Under the pieces are notes generated by a model. The model ran no database searches. It saw only the letters and a list, made by a program, of their open reading frames with translations, and was not told where the DNA came from. The translations under genes were made by a program, and so were the position numbers. From Albibacterium sp963696875 (GTDB taxonomy: Bacteria > Bacteroidota > Bacteroidia > Sphingobacteriales > Sphingobacteriaceae), in contig CAVOLQ010000002.1 in NCBI GenBank assembly GCA_963696875.1, positions 372,001-436,000 of the forward strand: a stretch of DNA of 64,000 nt, in the 5' to 3' direction. Positions 35,699 to 43,375 of the stretch are shown piece after piece. Each line of letters starts with the position of its first letter. Positions within the stretch are counted from its first letter, which is position 1.

Positions 35699-35750
35699 GG
35701 AGCTATTATGAGTTGTCTATTATAAAAACCAGCTGACCCATAATAGCTTC
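35699..35750 (+). terminator. possible hairpin terminator behind the LiaF-like gene
   Basis: A 12-bp stem with one G-U pair (35699-35710 with 35739-35750) and a 28-base loop, 15 bases after the stop. No T-run follows, so termination would be partial at best. Confidence 0.4.
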
Positions 35751-35760
35751 ATTACCAAAA

Positions 35761-35774
35761 AAACACTCATTAAT
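35761..35774 (+). repeat. AACACTCATTAATA element, copy 2
   Basis: A 14-base perfect direct repeat of copy 3 at 35959. It ends 31 bases before a TAAATTTA (35806-35813, 7 of 8 for a -7 box), nearly the same spacing as at the LiaF-like promoter. A TCATT half-match lies 17 bases upstream. Confidence 0.5.
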
Positions 35775-35805
35775 AATGTGTTTCAATGAAACCATCATGA
35801 GTTCG

Positions 35806-35813
35806 CTAAATTT
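35806..35813 (+). promoter_or_regulatory. possible -7 box for the kinase-regulator unit
   Basis: TAAATTTA differs from TAnnTTTG in its last base. No clear TTTG is found upstream. Its main support is the repeated element at the same distance as at 34749-34795. Confidence 0.3.
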
Positions 35814-35871
35814 ACAAACCGAAATGAACTAAGCGAAGCGATCTCTTGAACACCACTAAAACAAAACAATT

Positions 35872-35970
35872 ATGAAAAATAAACCATTCAGGAGAGCTTC
35901 ATCACCTTTAAAAAACAAACCGAGTGTAACGAGCTCAGTAATTCAAAAAATAAAAATCAACACTCATTAA
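35872..35970 (+). CDS. candidate 32-residue basic peptide
   Basis: ATG to TAA gives a 32-residue product beginning MKNKPFRRASSPLKNKPS, with 10 Lys/Arg and no acidic residue. It stops 11 bases before the ATG of the sensor kinase, and its stop lies inside copy 3 of the repeated element. It has no recognisable family and no membrane helix. It could be a leader peptide or chance; the tight placement before the kinase is the only support. Confidence 0.3.
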   Translation: MKNKPFRRASSPLKNKPSVTSSVIQKIKINTH

Positions 35971-35972
35971 TA
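35959..35972 (+). repeat. AACACTCATTAATA element, copy 3
   Basis: A 14-base perfect direct repeat of 35761-35774, 9 bases upstream of the kinase ATG. If it is a protein-binding site here, it would be placed to block rather than activate. Confidence 0.5.
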
Positions 35973-35981
35973 TTTATTCAG

Positions 35982-37034
35982 ATGAAAAAAATGTACCAGG
36001 GTGCGACAGAAAGATACCAGTTCATCTTATGGGTTTGTGGTATTATTTTCCTAGCTTGGAGTGCCTTACAGATATTTCTTCTATTCTGGTATAATTTGCC
36101 ATTCCCTCAAGGTTTTACTGACAGCATTATTTCCGGCTTTATTTTTTCTATATCCTGTTTTATTGTTGCAAATGCTTTGCACTTTTATCAACCAGGGAAA
36201 GAGAAATATTCGTATATTTTAGTTTGGGTTCTATCGCTAGCTGGATTGGCTACCTATCTCTCAAAACTATTAATAAGTTGGTTACTTGAAGATGATGCCT
36301 ACATCAATTTTGTTCAAATCTCACTTCCTCTTCGTTTTCTTGCCGGTTTCTTATTAATTGGATGCACCGCGATTATAAATGTATTATGGAACAGTCAGAA
36401 AAGCCAAAGTGAGCAAGAAAAAAGAAAAACCGATGCAGAAAAATTAGCTAGAGAAGCAGAATTATATAATTTAAGACAGCAGCTTCAACCACACTTTTTA
36501 TTCAATAGCTTAAATTCAATTATTGCACTAATTGGAAGTCAACCAGAACGTGCCAAGGATATGGTTTTCCAGCTGTCAGATTTCTTAAGAGGAACGTTAA
36601 GAAAAGATGACCAGCAGTTAATCCCTTTAGAAGAGGAACTTGAACATTTAAAACTCTATTTGGAGATAGAAAAAGTCAGATTCGGACATCGACTGGAAGT
36701 GAAAATTGATGTCCCAAAAGAAGCCATGAAAAAAACATTACCAGCAATGATTGTCCAACCACTATTAGAAAACGCCATCAAATATGGCTTATATGACACC
36801 ACAGAAAAAGTTTCTATCCATATTCATGCACAAGCAAACCCTGCCTCGCTCGATATCAAAATAAGCAATCCTTACGATCCTGAAAATTCAATTCGGAACA
36901 AAAGCAGTGGCTTTGGGCTTAGAAGTGTAGAAAGACGTCTCTTTCTATTATACGGTCGGGCAGATTTATTGCTGACGAGAAATGAAAACGAAACCTTTGT
37001 TGCACAATTAAAAATACCTCAATATCATGATTAA
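35982..37034 (+). CDS. LytS-type sensor histidine kinase
   Basis: This is a 350-residue protein with four N-terminal membrane helices (about 14-130), a short coiled linker (about 135-165), and a His_kinase-type core. The phospho-acceptor His is in LRQQLQPHFLFNSLNSI (near residue 172). The ATP-binding part has PAMIVQPLLENAIKYGL (near 252) and GFGLRSVERRLFLLYG (near 310). No separate sensor domain is seen, so the membrane part is the probable sensor. It overlaps the next gene by 8 bases; together they form a two-component system. Confidence 0.93.
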   Translation: MKKMYQGATERYQFILWVCGIIFLAWSALQIFLLFWYNLPFPQGFTDSIISGFIFSISCFIVANALHFYQPGKEKYSYILVWVLSLAGLATYLSKLLISWLLEDDAYINFVQISLPLRFLAGFLLIGCTAIINVLWNSQKSQSEQEKRKTDAEKLAREAELYNLRQQLQPHFLFNSLNSIIALIGSQPERAKDMVFQLSDFLRGTLRKDDQQLIPLEEELEHLKLYLEIEKVRFGHRLEVKIDVPKEAMKKTLPAMIVQPLLENAIKYGLYDTTEKVSIHIHAQANPASLDIKISNPYDPENSIRNKSSGFGLRSVERRLFLLYGRADLLLTRNENETFVAQLKIPQYHD

Positions 37035-37764
37035 AGCGCTATTAATTGACGATGAACCTTTAGCAAGGACTATTATAAGCGGCTACTTAAAGGAATACAG
37101 CCAAATCGAAGTTGTAAAAGAGTGCAACGACGGCTTTGAGGCTATAAAAGCCATCAATGAACACCAGCCTGATCTTATCTTTCTAGATGTACAGATGCCG
37201 AAAATTTCAGGATTCGAATTACTAGAAGTACTGGAGAACCCTCCGGCAGTTATTTTTACTACAGCCTTTGAGGAGTATGCATTAAAAGCATTTGAACAAC
37301 ATGCTATCGATTATTTGCTGAAACCAATAAGTAAATCCCGGTTTCAAAAAGCGATGGAAAAATACCTATCCAACCCATCAACGCAAAAAGATAATACCCA
37401 AAAACTTATAGAAGATTTAGAGTCTTCAAAAACGTTTATTGAGCGTGTCTTGATAAAAACAGGCTCCACATTGAAAATTATCCCAACCGATAAAATTATT
37501 TACCTAGCTGCAGACGACGACTATGTAAATATCCACACGGCGGACGGAGACTATTTAAATAATAAAACCCTTACTTATTTTGAGAAAAATCTTGATCCTA
37601 GCAATTTTGTACGAGTCCATCGCTCCTTCATAGTGCAAATTGACCAAATTCAACGGATAGAACCTTATGAAAAAGACAGCTATCGAGCGATATTGAAAAA
37701 TGAAGCTAGAATAAGTGTGAGCAAAACAGGCTATCCCAAGTTAATGAAAGCATTGGGTAGCTAA
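37027..37764 (+). CDS. LytTR-family response regulator
   Basis: This is a 245-residue regulator: a receiver domain (about 1-120) with the phospho-accepting Asp in LIFLDVQMPKISGF (near residue 54) and acidic IDDEP at the start, then a LytTR DNA-binding domain (about 145-243; YLAADDDYVNIHTADGDY and VRVHRSFIVQI). LytTR proteins bind spaced direct repeats upstream of the -35 region. The repeated AACACTCATT elements nearby are plausible targets (inference). Translationally coupled to the kinase. Confidence 0.94.
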   Translation: MIKALLIDDEPLARTIISGYLKEYSQIEVVKECNDGFEAIKAINEHQPDLIFLDVQMPKISGFELLEVLENPPAVIFTTAFEEYALKAFEQHAIDYLLKPISKSRFQKAMEKYLSNPSTQKDNTQKLIEDLESSKTFIERVLIKTGSTLKIIPTDKIIYLAADDDYVNIHTADGDYLNNKTLTYFEKNLDPSNFVRVHRSFIVQIDQIQRIEPYEKDSYRAILKNEARISVSKTGYPKLMKALGS

Positions 37765-37776
37765 TTGCCATTGAAG

Positions 37777-37823
37777 TATACAAGCATTTACTTTATAAAA
37801 TTTAGAAAGTAAATGTTTGTATA
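37777..37823. terminator. bidirectional terminator
   Basis: An 18-bp stem with one G-U pair (37777-37794 with 37806-37823) and an 11-base loop. It lies between the convergent stops of the LytTR gene and terC. Confidence 0.7.
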
Positions 37824-37825
37824 TC

Positions 37826-38623
37826 TTAATCTTTATCTGATTCCTTTTTGGGCATAGCAGGTTCATTATGCAATCGTACAGGGTTAGTTTTTGCCTTAGC
37901 CCACAAGTTCAATGATTCAACTAAAACCGAAAATGCCATCGCAAAATAAATATATCCTTTAGGGATGTGTTGTTTAAAACCTTCTGCTAGTAAAGAAACA
38001 CCTATTAACAGTAAAAAAGACAAAGCGAGCATTTTTACTGTCGGGTGGCGGTTCACAAAATTACTAATACGTTCCGCAGCGATCATCATAATAAGAATCG
38101 AAATAATTACTGCAGCAATCATTACCTCTATGTGATTGGCCATTCCAACCGCGGTTATTACCGAATCTAAAGAAAAAACAACATCTAATAGCAAGATTTG
38201 AACAATGACACCTGAGAATGAAATTATCTTATTGTTAGCCACTTCATGCTCGTCGCTGTCGAGCTTATCGTGTATTTCAACTGTACTTTTATAAATAAGA
38301 AATAACCCTCCAATAATTAAGATCAGGTCACGACCGGAGATACTTAATTTATCAATCCAGTCTGGGTCGTCTATTCCAAACGAATTACCTAAATTGAACA
38401 AGGGTTCTGTCAACGTCATGATCCACGTCAAAGACAATAATAATAGTACCCGTGTAATCATTGCCAATGCCAAGCCGATCTGACGAGCCTTCTTCTGTTC
38501 ACTTTCTGGCAATTTGCCAGCCATAATGGAGATAAAAACTATATTGTCAATTCCTAAAACAATTTCAAGGACGGTAAGTGTAATTAATGATACCCAGATT
38601 TCTGGATTTGACAGCCATTCCAT
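37826..38623 (-). CDS. TerC-family integral membrane protein
   Basis: This is a 265-residue protein with about seven membrane helices and the family motif ITLTVLEIVLGIDNIVFI near residue 16; a second intramembrane acidic pair is in LLDVVFSLDSVITAVGM near 143. TerC-type proteins (YgdQ/YoaE branch) are linked to metal-ion export and stress, including Mn2+ efflux during protein secretion. A TAAATTTG box (minus, 38638-38645) lies 14 bases upstream. Which ion is moved cannot be told from the sequence. Confidence 0.9.
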   Translation of the reverse strand: MEWLSNPEIWVSLITLTVLEIVLGIDNIVFISIMAGKLPESEQKKARQIGLALAMITRVLLLLSLTWIMTLTEPLFNLGNSFGIDDPDWIDKLSISGRDLILIIGGLFLIYKSTVEIHDKLDSDEHEVANNKIISFSGVIVQILLLDVVFSLDSVITAVGMANHIEVMIAAVIISILIMMIAAERISNFVNRHPTVKMLALSFLLLIGVSLLAEGFKQHIPKGYIYFAMAFSVLVESLNLWAKAKTNPVRLHNEPAMPKKESDKD

Positions 38624-38684
38624 ATTAAGGTTGATTACAAATTTAGGGGGAACAAAATTAACTTTTTCTTGACTATAGATTTAC

Positions 38685-38719
38685 TGTTTAATACTTTTTT
38701 TTTAAAAAAATATTAAACA
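38685..38719. repeat. AT-only inverted repeat
   Basis: TGTTTAATA (38685-38693) and its complement (38711-38719) flank nine T followed by seven A, so nearly the whole 35 bases can fold on itself. It lies between the terC promoter and the EVE gene end; the T-run on either strand could terminate transcription of the EVE gene (minus strand). Confidence 0.45.
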
Positions 38720-38812
38720 ATTTTCGCTAATATATAACAGTATAATGGAGTAAAAGTTTATATAGTAGCCATGGCGCGATTGCATTTATGCTCAATTTAC
38801 TAATATATTGTA

Positions 38813-39223
38813 TTAAGAAATCGAGCTCAGTTCTAAAATCCGATCAAACTCTTCCGCCTTTAGTGGCATCACTGATAACCGTCCTTGGCGAACCAATGAT
38901 ATATCTTGCAAATATTCGTCCGCTTTTACTTGAGCCAAAGTTACTGGCTTCTTAAGTGTCTCAACAGGCTCTAAATCAACAGCTACCCAACGATCATCAT
39001 CCGTGGTAGGATCTTGATAGTATTCTTTAATCACCCTAGCAACCCCTACTACTTCTTTCCCTACATTGCTATGATAGAATAACACCAGATCCCCAACTTT
39101 CATCTCTTTTAGATTGTTCCGAGCCTGATAATTTCGCACTCCATCCCAAAACGTTTTTTTGTCCTTTAAAAATTGCTCCCAACTATAGGCATGAGGTTCG
39201 GATTTTACTAAAAAGTGATTCAT
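38813..39223 (-). CDS. EVE domain protein
   Basis: This is a 136-residue single-domain protein. Conserved family parts are FLVKSEPHAYSWEQF (start), FWDGVRNYQARNNL (near 25), and GDLVLFYHSN (near 44). EVE domains are PUA-like folds that bind modified bases in DNA or RNA and often occur in restriction or RNA-processing settings. Here it stands alone with no such neighbour, like the YTH/thymocyte-nuclear-protein branch. TATCTTCG (minus, 39228-39235) ends 4 bases from the ATG. Role unknown. Confidence 0.92.
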   Translation of the reverse strand: MNHFLVKSEPHAYSWEQFLKDKKTFWDGVRNYQARNNLKEMKVGDLVLFYHSNVGKEVVGVARVIKEYYQDPTTDDDRWVAVDLEPVETLKKPVTLAQVKADEYLQDISLVRQGRLSVMPLKAEEFDRILELSSIS

Positions 39224-39534
39224 GAAACGAAGATATAAAATTTTTACTACCGAATATTATTTGTTACACGGATATCAACCTTACCATCTCTAGGTTGTAA
39301 ATATGATTCCTTTCGAGGCTCCTTGAGTTCAGGTTCACATCTCAGTATGAGTGAAGGCGTAGTGCTGGCGTAGTGCTCCCGTACTAACGGCGTATTTTAA
39401 TACAATTTTACGGAGTCAGTACACGATCACTACGGAGTAACACTTCAATCATTGTTTTATATAAATAACCTATTTTAATACATTATAGTTTATAAAACTT
39501 TTGCTCTTATAAAGAACGTGGAATTAATTTTAAC
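39224..39534. other. non-coding region with short repeats, 311 bases
   Basis: No gene or RNA is recognised. The part 39290-39440 is richer in G+C than the surrounding spacers. It contains a tandem duplication (39356-39377), two ACGGAGT copies (39410-39445 region), and partly complementary CACTACG/CGTAGTG words. The rest is AT-rich. Confidence 0.5.
39356..39377. repeat. 11-bp tandem repeat, two copies
   Basis: GGCGTAGTGCT occurs twice head to tail (39356-39366, 39367-39377). It forms partial complements with the ACTACGGAGT words about 55 bases downstream, suggesting a larger degenerate repeat element. Confidence 0.6.
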
Positions 39535-39584
39535 CGCATAAAAAAGTCTGATCATGGTTTTTCATGATCAGACTTTTTTATGCG
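39535..39584. terminator. 22-bp perfect terminator hairpin
   Basis: Stem 39535-39556 with 39563-39584, loop GTTTTT. Six A and six T flank the GC-containing part on both strands, so it can work either way. The obvious client is the minus-strand FKBP gene, 50 bases upstream of it. Confidence 0.82.
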
Positions 39585-39595
39585 ATACTTCGAAG

Positions 39596-39624
39596 TTCTT
39601 AATTGGAAAGAATTCAATTAAGAA
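39596..39624 (-). terminator. second hairpin behind the FKBP gene
   Basis: A 10-bp perfect stem (39596-39605 with 39615-39624, arm TTCTTAATTG) with a 9-base loop, between the FKBP stop and the 22-bp hairpin. It may pause polymerase or protect the 3' end. Confidence 0.4.
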
Positions 39625-39633
39625 GACTATGGA

Positions 39634-40131
39634 TTAATGGCCAGCTTGACCGTCGATACCATGAGCATGGCCATGGGCCAACTCATCTGGAGTGGCTTCG
39701 CGAACCTCCAATACCTCAATATCAAAATGCAAGTTTTGACCAGCCATGGGATGATTCAAGTCAACCACCACAACTTCAGGGCTCACTTCCATAACCTGTG
39801 CTCTAAACTGATTACCTTCATTATCTTGCAAAGGTATAATTTCTCCAACTGGTGGGATCCCTGATTCGTTGAACATTTCTGCTGGAAGCTGTGCAACCGC
39901 CTGTTCGTCCTTTTCACCATAAGCATCAGCTGCAGATAGTTCAAAATCTATTGTATCGCCTTTTTTAAGTCCTTTCAAATTTTCCTCGAATTTTGGAAGC
40001 ATCATGCCGACGCCCGCTAAGAAAACCAAAGGATTTTCTCTATTAGCTTCTTCTACGAATGCTTTCTCACCGTTTACTACAGTGTGTAATTTGTACGTTA
40101 GCGCTACTACGCTGTTTGGTTCAATAGTCAT
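39634..40131 (-). CDS. FKBP-type peptidyl-prolyl isomerase, SlyD-like
   Basis: This is a 165-residue SlyD-family isomerase/chaperone. It begins TIEPNSVVALTYKLHTV. The split FKBP domain surrounds an insert-in-flap domain (about 75-125, with FELSAADAYGEKDEQAV). NHPMAGQNLHFDIEVL near residue 128 is diagnostic. The tail is His-rich (HGHAHGIDGQAGH), as in metal-binding SlyD proteins that deliver nickel; nickel use here is inferred. It follows the YyaL gene by 22 bases on the same strand and ends at two hairpins. Confidence 0.92.
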   Translation of the reverse strand: MTIEPNSVVALTYKLHTVVNGEKAFVEEANRENPLVFLAGVGMMLPKFEENLKGLKKGDTIDFELSAADAYGEKDEQAVAQLPAEMFNESGIPPVGEIIPLQDNEGNQFRAQVMEVSPEVVVVDLNHPMAGQNLHFDIEVLEVREATPDELAHGHAHGIDGQAGH

Positions 40132-40153
40132 CTATTTGAAATTATGGAGTGTC

Positions 40154-42172
40154 CTATTTTGACTCCTGTTTAAAAATTAACTTTAATAAGTCGTTTACGG
40201 TCGTAACGGGAAGACTGCAAGTTTTGTTTTGGCATACAAAAGCCCTTGTGCTTTCATCGATACGATTATTTAATAAAGGTAATGTACCTACTTTTCCTCC
40301 TAATATCACTTTGTTGGGAAGGTAATGATGATCAAGTTCTTTCCGCATATTTTCATGCAGGGGACCAGTTAACGCAATTTCATATACTCCCATTACTTCC
40401 TCTAACAACTGAATTGCCCAATTGGAAAACGTGGAACCGTAGGCTTTGATCTGCGGAAAAACATTAGCCAAGATTTGATCTGACAAATCAATAAACCTCT
40501 TTTCATCAAAAATTAAGCCTAGTTTCGATAACTGACGAATTAACACCGAATTCGATGACGGAATAACATCGTCCATCACTTCAAATTTCCGCGCAATCAG
40601 TTTTTCCGATTTCTTGGAGGTAAAGTAAAATGCAGAAGCCCCTTCTTCGTAAAAATTCTCAATGACATACTCTGCTAACTCCTTCGCTTCATAGATCCAC
40701 TTTTCGTCAAAAGTGACTTCATAGAGAGAAATTAATGCTTCTATATAAAAAGCATAGTCATCTAAAAAACCACTAATAGGACTTGTTTCGGCTATTGCAT
40801 GCCTTAATAAATAGCCGTCAGGATGTTTTAATTGGGCTTGGATGTAGATAGCATTCTGTAAAGCCGTCTGTAGAAAACCATCTTCATTAAAAACTCGGTA
40901 GGCATCCAAATGGGCTTTTAACATCATCGCATTCCAAGAACATAAAATTTTATCGTCTAACGCTGGCCTGACACGTTGTTCTCTATAATCAAATAACTTC
41001 TTTTTGGTTCTAGCGAGATAAGGTTCCCATTCTTCAGGTGAAAATCCTGCATCAGCCGACAATTTGTCAGCGTCAATGTCAATAAAAAGAACATTGGTAG
41101 CTTCCTCCCTCCAATTTCCATCTTCAGAGACATTAAAAAATTGAATAAATAGTTCCGACTCATCGCCCAAGGCCTCCTCGATTTCCGATTTGGTGAAAGC
41201 ATAATACTTTCCTTCTACGCCTTCACTATCTGCATCCAAAGAGCTAAAAAATCCTCCATCGAAGGAAGTCATTTCTCTTCTTACCCATTCTAAGCATTCA
41301 TAAACAATACGCTTATAAAAAGGATCCCTTTTTTGCTGGTATGCTTCAGTGTACAAATTTACAAGCAGGGCATTATCATAAAGCATTTTCTCGAAGTGAG
41401 GAACATGCCACCGTCCATCGACCGAATAACGGGCGAACCCTCCTCCTATCTGATCATATATTCCTCCTGAAGCAATTTTTTTAAGTGTGAAATGAACATG
41501 TTCTATAATTTCCTGTTCCTCCATCATCACGCCATAGCGTAATAAAAAAGTCCAGTTATTAGGTATAGGAAACTTTGGTACGCGCAAATAGCCACCTTCC
41601 GTTTTATCAAAAGTTTCTATCCAAGGTTTAATGATTTCTTTCAAATCTTGGATAGAATATTTTTCCTTCAATCGTGAAACAGGAAAGTTCTCACTACTTT
41701 CTATGCCTTGGGTCAGTCGCTCCGCATAGTCAACCAAAAGCTCGGGTTGATTTCCCCATTTTTCTGCTAATTGTGAAAGAATATTTTTCCAATCTTCTGC
41801 GCGGAAATATGTCCCGCCATACACTGGACGGCCATCTGGTAAACAAATCATATTTAAGGGCCATCCACCCTGCCCTGTCATTAATTGAACCGCTAACATA
41901 TAAATTTGATCAATATCTGGCCTTTCCTCACGGTCTACTTTGATTGAAACAAAGTTCGCATTCATTACTTCCGCGACATCTTGCTTTTCAAAGCTTTCCC
42001 TCTCCATTACGTGACACCAATGACAGGCAGCATAACCAATGCTTACAATTATAAGTTTATTTTCTTTTTTTGCTTTTGCTAAAGCCTTCTCCCCCCATGG
42101 ATACCAGTCGACGGGATTATCCTTATGTTGTTTTAAATAAAGGGAGGTTTCAAGAGCCAAATGGTTAGACAT
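40154..42172 (-). CDS. YyaL/DUF255 thioredoxin-domain protein
   Basis: This is a 672-residue protein of the spermatogenesis-associated-20/YyaL family. The N-terminal thioredoxin-like domain (about 1-165) has SLYLKQHKDNPVDWYPWGE and the redox-like CHWCHVMERESF (near residue 50). The remainder (about 190-660) is an (alpha/alpha) barrel like that of N-acylglucosamine 2-epimerases (GGIYDQIGGGFARYSVDG near 235). The family is widespread but its reaction is not established. It forms a two-gene unit with the SlyD-like gene downstream. Confidence 0.9.
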   Translation of the reverse strand: MSNHLALETSLYLKQHKDNPVDWYPWGEKALAKAKKENKLIIVSIGYAACHWCHVMERESFEKQDVAEVMNANFVSIKVDREERPDIDQIYMLAVQLMTGQGGWPLNMICLPDGRPVYGGTYFRAEDWKNILSQLAEKWGNQPELLVDYAERLTQGIESSENFPVSRLKEKYSIQDLKEIIKPWIETFDKTEGGYLRVPKFPIPNNWTFLLRYGVMMEEQEIIEHVHFTLKKIASGGIYDQIGGGFARYSVDGRWHVPHFEKMLYDNALLVNLYTEAYQQKRDPFYKRIVYECLEWVRREMTSFDGGFFSSLDADSEGVEGKYYAFTKSEIEEALGDESELFIQFFNVSEDGNWREEATNVLFIDIDADKLSADAGFSPEEWEPYLARTKKKLFDYREQRVRPALDDKILCSWNAMMLKAHLDAYRVFNEDGFLQTALQNAIYIQAQLKHPDGYLLRHAIAETSPISGFLDDYAFYIEALISLYEVTFDEKWIYEAKELAEYVIENFYEEGASAFYFTSKKSEKLIARKFEVMDDVIPSSNSVLIRQLSKLGLIFDEKRFIDLSDQILANVFPQIKAYGSTFSNWAIQLLEEVMGVYEIALTGPLHENMRKELDHHYLPNKVILGGKVGTLPLLNNRIDESTRAFVCQNKTCSLPVTTVNDLLKLIFKQESK

Positions 42173-42232
42173 ATCTTATATTTGAAATAATAATGTTAAA
42201 ATTACATAATCCAATTGTTAATCTGTTTTATA

Positions 42233-43330
42233 ATGAAAATTACTCATATTAATATTTATCGTTATAGCATAAAAATGGAGCCTTTTGCCATCGCCACAGG
42301 AACTATGACCCATGCACAAAACACCTTTATAAGAGTGTATACCGATGCCGGGTTTTATGGGGTCGGTGAATGTTCTGCTTTTCCCATGATCGTTGGTGAA
42401 ACGCAGGAAACCAATCTACTGCTTGCGAGAGACTTTTCGCGACTGTGGAAAGGCAAAGATCCACTTGATTTAGAATCTAGGCTTCAGGAATTAGAGGACT
42501 ATATTGCTGGGAACACAACGATAAAAAGTGCATTTGATATGGCATTATATGATATCACCGCTAAAAATGCTAAAGTTCCACTTTATAAATTTTTAGAAGG
42601 AGAAATACTACCCATCAGGACGGACATCACAATAGGTTTGAAAAGTGCAGAGGAAATGGCTGAGGAAGCTTTTAATTTCGTACAAAACCATGCAACGATC
42701 TTAAAGGTGAAATTAGGGAAAATACCACATGAAGACATTGAGCGAATTACCAAGATAAGAGAAAGAATTGGCTTTGACATTCCTATTCGTATTGATGCCA
42801 ACCAAGGATGGAGCCTTGAAAGCGCCAGTTTTGTTTTAAATAGTTTAGAGAAGTTTAATATACAATATTGCGAGCAGCCTATGCGTACTTATAATGACCA
42901 CTTGGTTCCAGAATTAAGAAAAAGAACATCTATTCCTATTATGGCCGACGAGAGCTGCTATAACCATTATGATGCTGAACGATTGATACGAGACAATGCC
43001 TGTGATTATATCAATATAAAATTAGCCAAATCTGGCGGAATTCATGAGGCTTTGAAAATATTTAAGATAGCAACCCAAAATGAAATTCCATGCATGATTG
43101 GTGGTATGTTGGAAAGCAGATTAGCCTTATCGGCAATTGTACATTTTGCCTATGCCTGTAAATCAATTTCTTTCTACGATTTAGACACCTGCTTAGTTGG
43201 CCACCTGGAAGACCCTGTCGTTGATGGAATGAGCTATACTAACTTCGACATTAGTATCCCCGACTTGCCTGGAATAGGTGCCGACGTCGAGGAAAACTTC
43301 CTATCGGCCTGTGAAATGTGGAGCATATAA
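42233..43330 (+). CDS. enolase-superfamily dipeptide epimerase (L-Ala-D/L-Glu epimerase-like)
   Basis: This is a 365-residue protein of the mandelate racemase/muconate lactonizing group. Catalytic Lys pair: KVKLGK (near 160). Metal ligands: Asp in RIDANQGW (near 189), Glu in CEQPM (near 217), Asp in ADESC (near 242). Second catalytic Lys: NIKLAKSGG (near 263). This pattern belongs to dipeptide epimerases that act on murein-derived L-Ala-D-Glu, which suits a cell that also has mpl; the exact dipeptide is inferred. The longest frame begins with TTG at 42215; ATG 42233 (MKITHINIYRY) matches family starts. Confidence 0.87.
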   Translation: MKITHINIYRYSIKMEPFAIATGTMTHAQNTFIRVYTDAGFYGVGECSAFPMIVGETQETNLLLARDFSRLWKGKDPLDLESRLQELEDYIAGNTTIKSAFDMALYDITAKNAKVPLYKFLEGEILPIRTDITIGLKSAEEMAEEAFNFVQNHATILKVKLGKIPHEDIERITKIRERIGFDIPIRIDANQGWSLESASFVLNSLEKFNIQYCEQPMRTYNDHLVPELRKRTSIPIMADESCYNHYDAERLIRDNACDYINIKLAKSGGIHEALKIFKIATQNEIPCMIGGMLESRLALSAIVHFAYACKSISFYDLDTCLVGHLEDPVVDGMSYTNFDISIPDLPGIGADVEENFLSACEMWSI

Positions 43331-43375
43331 TTAGCCGTTTTATCTTCAAATTCTTAACTTGCAACCTTATTTAAA

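Noticed and set aside
35792..35827. 11-codon ORF starting ATGAGTTCG upstream of the kinase
   Set aside because: Too short and without support from composition or placement.
39603..39864. Short plus-strand frames over the SlyD-like gene end
   Set aside because: They are antisense to a well-supported gene and have no motifs.
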